A DNA stretch of 64,000 nt from Balamuthia mandrillaris (Eukaryota; Discosea; Longamoebia; Balamuthiidae). Below, in pieces: positions 1 through 11,122 of this stretch; position 1 is the stretch's first letter; each line of letters begins with the position of its first letter. A model generated the notes under the pieces. It did not search any database. It was not told where the DNA came from and saw nothing but the letters and a program-made list of their open reading frames with translations. The translations under genes and the position numbers were made by a program. The stretch is from assembly GCA_031835245.1 (NCBI GenBank), contig JAVKOQ010000056.1:62001-126000 (forward strand). The letters run 5' to 3'.

Positions 1-695
1 CAAGGAAGCAGCTGATAGGAGGAGGTTGGGATGGCCTTCAACTGGTTGTTGGAGAGGTCACAGTCGGTGAGGGCGGTCAGCTTCCCAAACTCTGCGGGCA
101 AGGCCCTCAACTGATTGTAGGCGAGGTCGCAGTAGGTCAGAGCGGTCAGCCGACCAAACTCGCGGGGCAGGGCTGCCAGTTGGTTGTGCCAGAGCTCGCA
201 GCGGGTGAGAGCGGTCAGCCGGCCAAACTCAGGGGGCAAGGCCTTCAACTGGTTGCCGGAAAGGTCGAGGTGGGTGAGGGCGCTCAGCTGACAAAGCTCA
301 GGCGGCACGGCACTCAACATGTTGCAGGAGAGGTTGCAGCGGGTGAGGGCGGTCAGCCGACCGAACTCGCGGGGCAGGGCTTCCAGATTGTTGAAGGAGA
401 GGTTGCAGTGGGTGAGGGCGGTCAGCCGACCGAACTCGGAGGGCAAGGCCGTCAACTCGTTCTTCGAGAGCTTGCAGTGGGTGAGGGCGGTCAGCCGACC
501 AAACTCAGCGGGCAAAGCTGCGAGCTGGTTCTTGGAGAGGTTGCAGTGGGTGAGGGCGGTCAGCCGTCCGATCTCACCGGGCAAGAGGGTCAAATCAGCG
601 CCCGAAAGGCAGCAGGTGGCAGAACGTGCAAAGGGTTGGAGGAGGGCGGGAAGTTCCCCGCCACGCACCATCGCGTCCGCTCCCTCGTGTTCCAT
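1..695 (-). CDS. Leucine-rich repeat protein, 3' part beyond window
   Basis: The reading frame opens at the ATG at 695 and stays open to the left edge of the window, so the C-terminus is missing. After about 45 residues it becomes at least eight near-identical 23-residue leucine-rich repeats of the type LTALTHCNLSKNQLAALP followed by a linker EFGR. The repeats are of the short plant/bacterial or leucine-rich amoebal kind and would form a curved protein-binding solenoid. The unusual feature is the cysteine that replaces the usual leucine before N/D-L in most repeats. No signal peptide or catalytic domain is visible in the part seen, so only a scaffold or recognition role can be suggested. The very regular DNA repeat suggests recent unit duplication. 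Confidence 0.85.
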   Translation of the reverse strand, partial: MEHEGADAMVRGGELPALLQPFARSATCCLSGADLTLLPGEIGRLTALTHCNLSKNQLAALPAEFGRLTALTHCKLSKNELTALPSEFGRLTALTHCNLSFNNLEALPREFGRLTALTRCNLSCNMLSAVPPELCQLSALTHLDLSGNQLKALPPEFGRLTALTRCELWHNQLAALPREFGRLTALTYCDLAYNQLRALPAEFGKLTALTDCDLSNNQLKAIPTSSYQLLP

Positions 696-1149
696 CTTCC
701 TTCCTTTAACCTGGGTTAATAATAATATTTGAAGCGCACCTAGTAAAAGCAAAGCACGGCTGATGAACGGCTACATAGCCCGTTCTTTCTTTCTTTTTTT
801 TTTTGTTTAAGGGGTTGGCATCAAGGAAGGGGGAAGCCAAACCTTCTCTCTCTTTGGTTGGTTTTTGCCGGGGTTAGCGCAGAGGGCAGGGGCGTTACAC
901 GCAGCGGAGAGGGATTGTCGACGGTGGGGGTCGAACCCGTAATCACCTTATTAGGATAGTTTCTTAAACCATTCCCCGCTTTGGAAATTTCACCTCCTCA
1001 TAGTGTCCTAGGATAAGCGCTACAGTGGTAATATAACAGCGATGCAATAAACAGGGCGGCACCTTCTTTTTGTTTTATTTTGTTGGTGCACGGAAGAAGC
1101 AGGGTTAGACTCAAAGGGAACAGAACACAACAGCACAACAACACAGGCA
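696..1149. other. Divergent spacer between LRR gene and E2 gene
   Basis: This 454-base stretch separates two divergently read genes and should hold both promoters. It contains a T-rich run at about 788-804 and a tRNA-like segment at 916-988. No protein-coding exon was recognised. Confidence 0.6.
916..988 (-). tRNA. Degenerate tRNA-like sequence (possible tRNA-Ile pseudogene)
   Basis: On the minus strand there is a T-loop-like GGGTTCGACCCCC, a seven-base loop CTAATAA (anticodon AAT, Ile) and a D-arm-like GGAATGGTTTAAG in the right order and about the right spacing. The acceptor ends do not pair (3' side CGTCGAC), the T stem has only three clear pairs and the anticodon stem has mismatches. I therefore read it as a relic or chance match rather than a working tRNA. 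Confidence 0.2.
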
Positions 1150-3871
1150 ATGAGCACACCGTTGGTATGTCCCACAGACCGCAAGAAATACGCGGTGAGG
1201 AGACTGCTGACCGACCTCAAGGAGTTGCAGCAACAGAGCCACGGCTCATGGAACCAAACGCACCTCATCAGCGCTTTGCCTCTGGACAACAACATTTTCT
1301 GCTGGCACGTCAACATTCGCTCCTCACCTCCGCTCCGCAGCCACAAGGAGGAGGAGGAGGTTGTCTATCATCTTCGTATTTGCTTTCCTGAAACCTATCC
1401 GTTGGACCCTCCCAACATTTTCACCTTCACGCCCATCCCTCACCCGCAAGTGTTCGGCTCTCGCGTTTGTTTGGGCCTTTTGGAGAAGGGAGGAGACCCT
1501 TTTGCCCCTCCGGAACAGAGAGAGTACAGCGGATGGTCGTCCGGCTACTCTGTTCTCTCCATCTTGATCCAGCTGAGCTGCTTCCTGACCGACTCGGAAG
1601 GAGCCTGCCCCTCCAAGAGCGTTCGAGAGGAGGCGATGAGCTTTCGGTGCAAGACGTGTCCTCATCATCCTTCCTTCGGACGTATATGGCCGCCTTTCAA
1701 CCACAACACTGTCGTCAACGACGAGACAAGTTTGAGGAATGGAGCAGCGGGTTCGGGGTTGACGAAAAAGAAGATGACGACGATAGCGGAGAGTCTTAAA
1801 ATACAAATGTTGAAAGCCGGTTTTGTGAAGCAAGGTGCAGAGAGCCAAGCAAAGGAGACAACCAGACACTTTCACCCGAATGGTGAAATGAGGAAGAACA
1901 GAAGAAGGCGGCGAAGAGGAAAACAGCCACCCAAAGGAACGAACGAAACGGAAGAAAGTCGTACCAAAACCGAACAACCAGAAGACGGACACAGAGGAGA
2001 AGAAGAAGAACCGCAGGAGCAACAAGAAGACACATCAGATTTGGAAAGACTTCCAGAAGAGTTGCTGCTGCACATCATCCGGTTTTGCCTTTCCGAAAGA
2101 CGCTCTCTGCCGACTCTCAGTTTAGTCTCTCGGCGTTGGAATCGGCTTTGCAAAGATAAGCTCGTTTGGCTCACTCTCTCTCAACTATACTTCCCCAAAG
2201 AGATGCTTCAACGTTGCGGCACCTCCGAGTTGACGCAGCGCTTCCGTCAAGGCATGGAGTGCATCAAAGAGGGTTTGCGTTGCTTCTACACTAAGCTTCA
2301 CGTGGATGATGAACACGCAGAAGAGGACGAAGAAGCGAAGAAAGGTGTGGTATTGGGAATGCCCCTTAACATCGAGTTGGGAGTGAACAGGCATCACAAC
2401 TGGAGCTTCATCAGCCAGATATCTTGCATCACTGAGTTGCTCTCCGCTCATGCTTTTTACTGTATGTCTTTTCCTCTTGCCTTCTGTGCTTGCTTGCTTT
2501 CCCTTCTTCCTCTTTCTCTCTCTTCCGCTTTCTCTGACCACCCTGTTCTCAAAGATGAGGGAGTTAGAAAGACGGCGTGGAAGAAACCTTTTCAATACTG
2601 GATACCAGTGTACATCTCTGCTGCCCATTGGCAAAAAGCAAGACCTTATTGGAGGCACGCCGTGCAGAGCATTACCGAAGCTCCCCGTTACAATCCGATG
2701 TTAGCTTTGGAAGTGCTGCCAAAGCTGATGAGCACCATGACTGTTCAGCTCATGACCGGAGAGACCTTTGCTTCGTTTCGCGCGTTAGAAGGTATTTGCA
2801 TCCATCGTATCTTCTGTACTCTTCATTCTACTGACGAAGATATCCACAGGTTACTGTAGTTTCCACCGATTGTTTTTGGAGATCGTAACCAACGACTCGC
2901 CAGAACTTCAAGAGAAAATCTCAGCTATCATCGACGACTTCATCTCCTCCTCCAACGGAAGAACGAAACGCGCAGTTCCTTCTTTGGGAGAGTTTCTCCC
3001 GCTTCTCTCCGTTAGCGACCGTTACACCTGGGAGCACGTGAAAGAGGCTTATCTGGACGAGAGCTTCGATCGGCACGCCAAATGGATCCTCCAAAAGTAT
3101 CCGCACTTGGAAGTGTTTGAAGGATTCGAAGAAGAGGAACTGGGGGAGAGATTGGAGCAAAGCTTCGAAGCTGTTCAAGTCGGAGCGAGATTGCTTCTCT
3201 TCAACGTCTACTTCTTAACCAAGTTTACAACTTCCAAAACAAACGTGCAAAGCAAAAAAGCTAAGGAGAGAAGAACAGAAGAGGAACCTTTTGCACAAGC
3301 ATTGGAAGAGGCCAAAAGAGAGTATGACGCTTTCTATGGAGCTTCCACACCGAGACAACAGGAGGAGCTGCAGCAAGAAGTAAGAAATATTGGCAAAGTG
3401 AGCGATTGGAAGGCTTTCTTCGAGTACTTGGGGATGGAGGTGCCGAGTCGAGAAAGAATGTGCTTCATCCTTAAGCAAGCGGTCGTGGAGTCGGAGAGAA
3501 AGTTTTATCATCAGCCTTCGATACAACGAGACGTTGAGGAAGTAGAGTTTTACAGACGAAGAAGTGCTTTAGAAATAGAAAGAGAAAGAAGAGAAAGAGA
3601 AAGAGAGGCAAGAGAAGCAAGAGAATGGGCACTAATACGAGAAAAAACAAAAGCAAGAGCACAAGAAGAAAGAAAAAGTCGCTATTCAGCAACTTCGAGA
3701 GATGAAGTTGGAAGCTGGAGATGCACACGAGAATCAAGAGGTTATCAACAACAACCACAACAACAACAAGCAAGAAGCTTCGCACAAAGACCTTCATCAT
3801 CATCGTCATCGTCGTCATCACCCAGAACTTGGGAAAGTATGGGAAATTGGAGAAGAGAAAGAAGAGACTGA
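1150..3871 (+). CDS. E2 ubiquitin-conjugating (UBC) domain fused to F-box protein
   Basis: Exons 1150-2461, 2555-2791 and 2850-3871 join in phase to about 856 residues. Residues 12-150 form a UBC fold: the PETYPLDPPN segment is typical of E2s, and HPQVFGSRVCLGLL places the catalytic cysteine at residue 107. The canonical HPN triad is HPQ here. A Cys/His motif (CKTCPHH) follows near 167. Residues 299-343 are an F-box (LPEELLLHIIRF ... LVSRRWNRLC), then comes a long unknown region with a helical segment and an Arg/Glu-rich coiled coil, ending in Gln and Ser runs. The E2 part would carry ubiquitin or a ubiquitin-like protein and the F-box would bind SKP1 in an SCF ligase, so one chain may combine both roles (inference). 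Intron 1 is 93 nt and in frame, so its retention would not cut the protein short. Confidence 0.85.
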
Positions 3872-3929
3872 AAAACAAAAAAAAATTAAAAAAAAACAAA
3901 TTATTTAAACGGTTACTTACTTTTTTTTG

Positions 3930-4661
3930 TTACTTTGAAAGCAGCAATCCTCTTGTTGTTTGCAAAAAGGTCTTCACGTTGTTTCTCCACTGCTTCAAGT
4001 TTCGTTCCTCCTCTTTCCTCTCCTCTGCTCCTCCAATCCGAAGAGCAACGCCTCCAGCAGAAACCAGTTGATTGAAAGCATCCGCCAACCGTTCCTTCAC
4101 TCCTGTATCTTCCACGGAAGTGACGATACTTCCAACCATCTCCTTAAACTCTTCTCGATGGCAACAGATGAGAGCTAACAACGCGTTGGAAGCTGGGGCC
4201 AAAAGAGTCATCGTCAAGTTGTTTTTGCTGTTTGGCATTAACAACAGTTCCAAGAGAACTTTGAGCAGTTGAGCAAAAGGCCTTTCTTGAAGAATAAGTC
4301 TTTGTACGTCGGCGCTCGTCGCATCATTGTTGGATGTTTGTTGGATGTTGTGTTGATAGTGATACTTGGCGGCTGCTGTGATGCACTCTAAAGCTCTGTT
4401 GACTATCTCCTCGTTGGAAGTGCTGATATTTTGTTATGGACTACACAAAGAAAAAGCTGAACAATCAAGAAGCACAGAGGAAAGGGTAAAAAAGGTTGAA
4501 AAAGGATATTGTGTAAGGGTGTGCTGCAAGGAAAGAATCAACGCTTTGAAGAGAGGGGCATCCACGTGGAAAGCACGTCTGGGGTAGTCCTCAAATAATG
4601 TACCCAACAGAGCCACATAATAACGACTCACTTTTGGATACTTTTTCCGTGTTTTAGGAAA

Positions 4662-4705
<44 letters not shown>

Positions 4706-7699
4706 ATTGCTTTACCTTTAAGAGTTCAGCACTAAGATAAGGCAACAAAGCGCCAAGAGCTATGAATACGATGTGAGCACATGCTTCTGGAACTTGAGGC
4801 TCCTCCGCTTCGTCCGCATTGAAAGTCAGAGTGCATAACATCCAAAGCAAAGTGCGCAAAGCTCTATACGTTTGTTTTTCTTCCTGACTCCCTGCTTTTA
4901 CTTCCGATTTGACAATCCCTATTCGTTTGTTTGTAAGACAAAACAATGATGAAAAAAGCAGATAGCTAAGGAAATGTGCTTACGTTGGTTGCTTTCACTG
5001 TTGATTTCGGCATAAGCTTGAATCAACTGTAATACGGAGGTGAAGAACTCTTCGTATTCACTCTGTTCTTCAAGTTGGTCCATCTACAGAAAGCAAAGAA
5101 AGAATAGAAAAGAAAATGATCAGAACAAATTGAAGGAAGAAAGAAGAGCTCAAGGTAAGAACTGTACCAAATGTTCAACCATGTCATTGTAAAGTTGAAT
5201 TATATCAAAGACCGGCTCTTCGCAGTGTTTATAAATATGGAGCAAACGAATAAGAGGCATTGTTGTTGTATTCAAAAACTTGGAACAAAACGTGTAAGCA
5301 GCTTTGCCGTAACGTTCTCCTTCTTCAGCAGATCGAGCCACACCTCTTAATCCCTTTTTGGAATGTGAGCAAAGAGCAGAAGAGAAGAACAAAGAACAGG
5401 CAACAGTAACGGAAAAAATAAGACGAGGAAAATGTACATGAATCAAACGCGAAAGCTCGGACAGAACTTGGGTTTTTTGGGATATAGCCACAAAGTCGTC
5501 GCGTTGAAGAAGTTGTGATAACTGCGCTTCAAGCGGCTGAACGACGCGATGAAAGTATTGTTGCAGCATTTGTTGATCCTCTGAAAGAGCGCCCATTCGA
5601 ATAATAGCTTCTACCAAAGTCCTATTATTTATTTAGTTGTGGTTGTTAGGTTAAGCCAGATTTAAAAGGATAAGAGAGAATGAGAGAGACTTACATGTGA
5701 AGAGACGGCGGCAGCTTCATCAACGCTTCCTGAGAGGAAGCAAAAGCTTCGTAAAACTCGCTCCAGCGTGAAGACTGGAAAACAATGTTTCTGGTAGGTA
5801 GCCGCGAAACAGCCAACAACAGTTGACACGTCCTCTCGCACAACTTTTGCTCCGATGACCAGAACAGCAAAATATGAGCGATAGTCGAGACAAGAAGGTC
5901 TAACATTTGAACCACGTCACTGCCACTATAATAACGTAACAAAAGGATCGGAGAAGATGAAGATGGAGAAGAAGTGGCAACAGAAGCGGATTGTAGTTGA
6001 ACTCGTTCTTGTTCTTTCTCTTCCTGTTGTTGCAAAGTAAGAAATGTGCAGCTCCATCTGCGCATGAACCAAACTAATGTCTCGGCAAGTAAAGGGCTTA
6101 GCGCTTCTTCTTTTTGGGAAGGTGCCTCTAAGACTTGATTGTAAGCTTGAGCAAAAGCCATGATAGCGTTGCAGAGATTGATCACTTGTTCTGTGTTCTC
6201 TGACATTTTTGAGGAGTCGGAGCAGTGCCGACGAACTGGGGTAGGAAGGAATGATACTTCCATATCTCGGTGCTCGTCGGTGAGAATGTTGCCAGCAATT
6301 AATACCAACCAGTGCATTTCTTCCAACACCTTAACGATGTTGATGCCTCCTTTAAGCAGTAATGTTAACAACTAAGCGGAAAGAACGGAAACACACAAGA
6401 ACGAAAATAAGAGCAAATAAAGAAGAAACAACACGGAAAGAGAAGAAAGCAACCTGAAGGTTGGACGAGGAAAGTTTCCCATTGTTGCTGACGTTCCTTA
6501 AGCATGCCATACAATAAAGTTAATGAAGTGGTACAATCACAACGAGCCAAACGAGCTACCGCCGCCAATTGATCCGTAAACTCTTTCTATATTCATTCCG
6601 AGGAAGGGAGAATGTGTTAGCATGAAACTGAAAAAAGAAAATAAGATAACTAATAAAGAGGACCTCATCGTCGTATTCATCATCACTATCCAGCAAGCCC
6701 AACGCAAGTTCATCAGCGGCAACATTAAGCCGACTTCGCACGTAAAGCTGGAATATAGAACTGCTGCATTGATGCAGAGCATCACATAGCCGCTGTTGCA
6801 CTTCGTTCGGCACATCATCGTTTTCTTCCATGTCGCCCACTGTATTGAGTAAGCGAGGTATGGGTTAAAGAGAAGAAACATCAAGAAGAAAAAGAAGAAG
6901 ACGACGAGGGAGAAGAAGAACAAGAACAAGAACAAGAAGGAGCAGAAGAAGTAGGAGTAGGAAAAAAAGAATGTTATATGTTGAAGAATGCAGAGCGGAT
7001 AAGTTACCAAGAGTACCCCAAGCTTTGAGCAGTTCTTCAAAACAAGTCATGTGCCATGAACGTTCAACACCTTCCTCCCGTGCAGCCTCCGAAACAGCTG
7101 ATAGGGACTGCAAACAACCACAACTGAACGTGCGTAACTCTTCCAACAGAGCAAATGAAAGTTCACTTCCTCCTTCAGAAGCAGAAGAGGAACAAAGAGA
7201 CAGTAATCCCTCTAAACGATAGGTCCGCAGAAAACGAGCAAAGACAGAAGCCAGTTCTATCATCATTTGTTGTTGCGAAGAGGAGAGTGAAGATGGCGAA
7301 GAAGGAGAAAAGACGGAGAGTAAACAGTTGCGAAGTAGAGGAAGGGCTCCTTGTAAGAATGCAGAGAGATAATCGCGTTTGTCTGGCTCGTCGGTGAAAA
7401 TGCTTTCGTGAAGAGAAGCCATTTGCAAAATGCCCATTCGTGTTAGATGTGATAAGCGTTCATGTCCTACAACCATTTCGTGAAGCTAAAAGAAAAAAAA
7501 GGTTAAATGAGAACGAGAAAAAATAGATAAGGGGCCTACTTACTTTGAATAAAGTAGAAACGAGTTGCGAAGTAAGAAGAGGATCTCTCCACGAAGGTCC
7601 AGGTTGAAAAGGAGAAGCATCCACAGTAGTTGAAGCACACAAGAAAAACATCTCTGATGAAAAATCTTCAAATTGCAAATGAATAAAGATAAAATAGTT

Positions 7700-7734
<35 letters not shown>

Positions 7735-8714
7735 GAGAGAAAGAGAAAGAGAAAGAGAAAGAGAAAGAGAAAGAGAAAGAGAAAGAGAAAGAGAAAGAGA
7801 AAGAGAAAGAGAAAGAGAAAGAGAAGGAGAAGGAGAAAGAGAAGTTGAACAGAGAATGAGAGAGAGAGAGAGACTTACAACGTTCCTCGAATTCCCAGTT
7901 CAATATTTTTACAATGAGAGAAAGACATGGCTCCAATAAGACACTCGCAGCATCAGAACTACCATCAGAAAGGAGCTGTTGCTGAAGAAGAGCAATGTTG
8001 CAAGAGGCGATCCGCTTCAACTGAGTCTTTGCAAAGGAGCGAGCGCATTTGTGGTGGAACGCAAGCGGCAGTTGCATCTCGCTTCCTCTCCTTGTCGAGA
8101 ACTCGTCCACCATGCTCGACAATATTCCCAATCCTAACGCTCGTTTCTAAATATTCAAACTTTCATTAGAAGAGCAAACGTAATGAGGAGGAGGAGGAGG
8201 AGAAAGAGATAAAGAAACCGGAAGAGGATTCTCCGCGTTGAGCATTAATTGTAGGAGCGGAGATAGAATGGAGTCGCGATGCTCAGCAGCGGCTGCAGTG
8301 GAGGTGGTGTTATAGTCCAACCATCCTCTCTTAACTACTGCTGCGTAACACTGTTGGGCCTGCGTCTTCACAAAGTGTTCCAGCCTGTTTGCATCGTGTT
8401 AGTTTGTTCGGGTAATAGTAAACGACGCAAAGAAGAGAGAGGCCAGAAGCAGAGGAGAGCAGAGAAACAGCGAAGCACAGACGCAGAGAAGCGAACATAG
8501 ACGCATTCTAACAGTGAAACAGAGGAGAGAAGAGAGCACCTGTCCTCATTTTCAAAGAGGAGCTGAAGAAGGTAGTTACGCAGCGAGGCCTTGTGCTCCG
8601 ACGAGAGCGACGTCCATTCCCGCAGGGCAGCACAGCGAATGGTTCGAAGGGCGTGAAACTGCGCAGTGGGCACCTTGCTGTTCGCTGCCGCCACAACACC
8701 GTATCAGAGCCAAT

Positions 8715-8754
<40 letters not shown>

Positions 8755-9085
8755 AAAACTCTGTTTGTGGGTAGGTACCAAGAATGAACTGACAAGCACC
8801 ATAGGGAGAGGCAGACTGTTGAAACTCCAGACTGAGAGAGGAGAGAGGAGAGGAGAGAGAGAGAGGAGAGGAGAGAGAGAGAGAGAGAGGAGGGGAGAGG
8901 AGAGAGGAGAGGAGAGAGGGGAGAGAGAGAGAGGAGAGAGGAGAGAGGAGGGAGGAGAGAGGAGAGAGGAGAGAGAGAGAGAGGAGAGAGGAGAGAGGAG
9001 AGAGGAGAGAGGAGAGAGGAGAGGAGAGGAGAGGGGAGGAGGAGTGAAGCTTGAAACGCCCACTCATTGTCCATTCCGTTTTCTC
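3930..9085 (-). CDS. XPO4: Exportin-4 (importin-beta family)
   Basis: A many-exon minus-strand gene. Translated blocks follow exportin-4 in order: [12 protein letters not shown] plus [14 protein letters not shown] and [20 protein letters not shown] near 8.6-8.8 kb, [16 protein letters not shown] near 7.6 kb, [20 protein letters not shown] near 7.4 kb, [18 protein letters not shown] near 6.3 kb, [13 protein letters not shown] near 6.1 kb, and a C-terminal [14 protein letters not shown] ending at 3930. Exportin-4 is a nuclear export receptor for eIF5A and SMAD3 and an importer for SOX factors in animals, working with RanGTP through HEAT repeats. The exon of 8774-8824 joins in phase to the exon starting near 8688. 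The first exon is uncertain: an ATG at 9085 followed by a weak donor gives only four residues before the conserved block. The introns are pyrimidine-rich on the sense strand and hold several CT repeats. Confidence 0.85.
4664..4701 (-). repeat. (GA)n microsatellite, CT on exportin-4 sense strand
   Basis: About 19 GA units lie in an intron of the exportin-4 gene. The sense strand carries CT, adding to the pyrimidine-rich character of the intron. Confidence 0.9.
7701..7872 (-). repeat. (GA)n and (AAAGAG)n compound repeat in exportin-4 intron
   Basis: A GA run is followed by about fourteen AAAGAG hexamers and a second GA run. All of it is purine on the plus strand and pyrimidine on the exportin-4 sense strand, inside one intron. 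Confidence 0.9.
8721..9043 (-). repeat. (GA)n plus long homopurine GAGAG/GGAGA minisatellite
   Basis: A GA microsatellite (8721-8753) and a 215-base almost pure purine tract (8829-9043) made of shifting GAGAGG and GGAGAG units flank the short conserved exon 8774-8824 of exportin-4. The tract lies close to the divergent start of the pseudokinase gene at 9192. Confidence 0.9.
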
Positions 9086-9191
9086 TGTCTGAAGCAAGGA
9101 CAAAAAAATGAAGTGAAGAGGGAAGAAAAGGGTTTTCATTTTTTTTTTTTAACGAAAAGGGAGAACTGGAGGCTCCCGCGCAGAGCAACCC

Positions 9192-10718
9192 ATGGGTTGG
9201 TTCAGCAAGTTGAAGGCCGGGAAGAAGGAGAAGAAAAAGCACACGAAGAAGAACAAGAAGAAGCAGCAACATGACGAAGAGGAGAGAGCAACCACGCGAG
9301 AACAACAAGTAGCGGCAGACAAGAAGAAGAAGCAAGACGGCAACGCCGCAAACGAGCTCCATCCTCTCCACAAGGGCGAACCACCGGAACCCCTGCAGGA
9401 CAACAGCCTGTTGGCCCAGGCCGATTGTTGGAGCTCTGCCTGGCCGCGACGGGCGTTGTCGTACGCCTCTTTCGGCAGCTGCTACACGAGCCACGAACGA
9501 GTGGAAGACGACTTCTTGGGCTGCGACAGCATAATATTTTCGGCTTTGGCTCCTTCGGGGCCCTCCTCCTCGGTTGAGGGAAGCGAGCGGCTGCTGGTCC
9601 GTGAAAGCTACGAGATGGCGCCCAGAACGAATGCAGCCTCAGCTCGGCTGGCTCAGCTGCGTTGGGAGTTGCGAGTGTTGGACAGATGCAGGGAGCATCC
9701 CTGTTTCGCGCAGCTGGTGGAAGTTCTGGAAGTCATCGACGAGGGGCAACAGGCTGTTCCGAAGAGAGACAAACACAAGGTCTTGCTGGTGCTACGCTCC
9801 CTTAGAACGCAGCCGGACAGCCGCCTCCTGTTTGACTTTTTGGTGGACCTGAGCGAACAGCCGATGGAGCCAGAAGAACAGGAAGCACTGGTGAAGCCGT
9901 TGTTTTGGAAGCTGCTATGTGCTGTGGACCATCTTCATCGGCAAGGCTTGGCTCCCTTGCACCTTAAACCTACCAACATAACCATAAGACCTAGTCGCTC
10001 GCCCAACAGTGAAGAGCCCAGCAAAGATAGAAACATCGATACGAAGCAGAAGGGGTGGAACAAGGAGATACGGAGCGGCTGCAAGTGTTGGGACTTGGAA
10101 CTGAACCACTTGGAGACAGTGCTACTCTCCGAAGTGTATGACCAAGTGCCAACCACCGCAGGAAGCACGGCCAACGTAGACTATGTTGCGCCTGAAATCC
10201 TGGTATCAGAGCCAGACCTGGACTTGCGCAAAGTCAACATGTGGCAACTGGGAGCCTTGCTCTATACCATGCTGCTCCTGACACCTCCTTTCTCCTCCTT
10301 CAGCAACTGCATGAGCATAAACAAAATCTTTCACAACATAATAGGAGCAAAGTTCAATCAAGACGAACACTACGAGAAGCTCTCGCGAGAGGCGAGGAAC
10401 ATCCTGGGGGACGGTTTGCTTCGCAAGGATCCAAAAGAGCGATGGACCCTTCCTCAATTGATGCAACACGAATGGTTCGGAGGTTTGAGGGACGAGTTAT
10501 TTGAACGACCCAATGTGCCCAGCCTGTTGGACTTGTGCTTGCGACGTGTTTATGCGCTTGTGGCGGACGACCCAGAGACATGGGGCGAAGCGGTGACGGA
10601 GAAGACCCCCGTGGATATCAAGGAGCGGGTTATGGAAGAGGCGATGCTGAGAAACGAGGAGAAGCGGTGGTGGAAGCTGTACTTGGCACAGCTGGAGAAT
10701 TATGGTCTACTCACATGA
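9192..10718 (+). CDS. Protein kinase-like protein, probable pseudokinase
   Basis: An uninterrupted frame of 508 residues with a Lys/Glu-rich N-terminus (residues 8-60). The kinase fold shows best in the C-lobe: LLCAVDHLHRQGL, YVAPEIL (the APE motif), MWQLGALLYTMLLLTPPF and RNILGDGLLRKDPKERWT leading to HEWF (subdomain XI). The catalytic loop reads APLHLKPTNITI where HRDxKxxN is expected, so the catalytic aspartate is lost while the Lys and Asn positions are kept. The DFG site appears as WDLEL, and the aspartate before the conserved W is Asn (VNMWQLG). No clear glycine loop or VAIK lysine is seen. It is therefore likely a scaffold or allosteric pseudokinase of the CAMK-like fold. It has no introns, unlike its neighbours, and starts only about 100 bases from exportin-4. 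Confidence 0.8.
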   Translation: MGWFSKLKAGKKEKKKHTKKNKKKQQHDEEERATTREQQVAADKKKKQDGNAANELHPLHKGEPPEPLQDNSLLAQADCWSSAWPRRALSYASFGSCYTSHERVEDDFLGCDSIIFSALAPSGPSSSVEGSERLLVRESYEMAPRTNAASARLAQLRWELRVLDRCREHPCFAQLVEVLEVIDEGQQAVPKRDKHKVLLVLRSLRTQPDSRLLFDFLVDLSEQPMEPEEQEALVKPLFWKLLCAVDHLHRQGLAPLHLKPTNITIRPSRSPNSEEPSKDRNIDTKQKGWNKEIRSGCKCWDLELNHLETVLLSEVYDQVPTTAGSTANVDYVAPEILVSEPDLDLRKVNMWQLGALLYTMLLLTPPFSSFSNCMSINKIFHNIIGAKFNQDEHYEKLSREARNILGDGLLRKDPKERWTLPQLMQHEWFGGLRDELFERPNVPSLLDLCLRRVYALVADDPETWGEAVTEKTPVDIKERVMEEAMLRNEEKRWWKLYLAQLENYGLLT

Positions 10719-10788
10719 ATGAACTGTATAACGCCTACTCACTCCTTTGGATGCTTGAAGAACAAACCTAAGATTTAGCAGAGAGGAG

Positions 10789-10827
<39 letters not shown>

Positions 10828-11122
10828 ACGTGCCATGCAATTAATCAACCCTGAACATGCTGGTCATGTTCTGAGTTATTTCCGACCGGTTTCGTGGGTT
10901 GGGTTGAACAAACTTCCAAGAAAAGTAGTTTCGTTGCCCACCACCACCCCCCTTGGCAGCCCCCCAGCCCCAGCAGCCTTCGTTCATCTGTGTTCATCAT
11001 TTTTAAGTGCTGTGAAATAACTTCGGAGAAGGAAGAACCCAAAGTTGGTTGGTCTGCCTCTTCATTGTTCTGTTGGAGTTCTTTTGACCCTTTGTTGTTG
11101 TTGTTGTTTAGTGTTTCAAAGG
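10719..11122. other. Spacer between pseudokinase and AlkB-like gene
   Basis: 404 bases with a GA run at about 10785-10820 (3' UTR side of the pseudokinase). A reading frame extends upstream of the AlkB-like ATG to 11045 but is Leu/Cys-rich and better read as 5' UTR. Nothing else was recognised. Confidence 0.5.

Noticed and set aside
180-732. Plus-strand repeat ORFs (GEGGQPTEL type)
   Set aside because: Antisense shadow of the LRR gene, whose repeats are typical only on the minus strand.
8508-9494. 328-residue minus-strand ORF
   Set aside because: Low-complexity Ser/Leu from the purine tract, overlapping the pseudokinase gene. Only its [19 protein letters not shown] neighbour frame is real (exportin-4).
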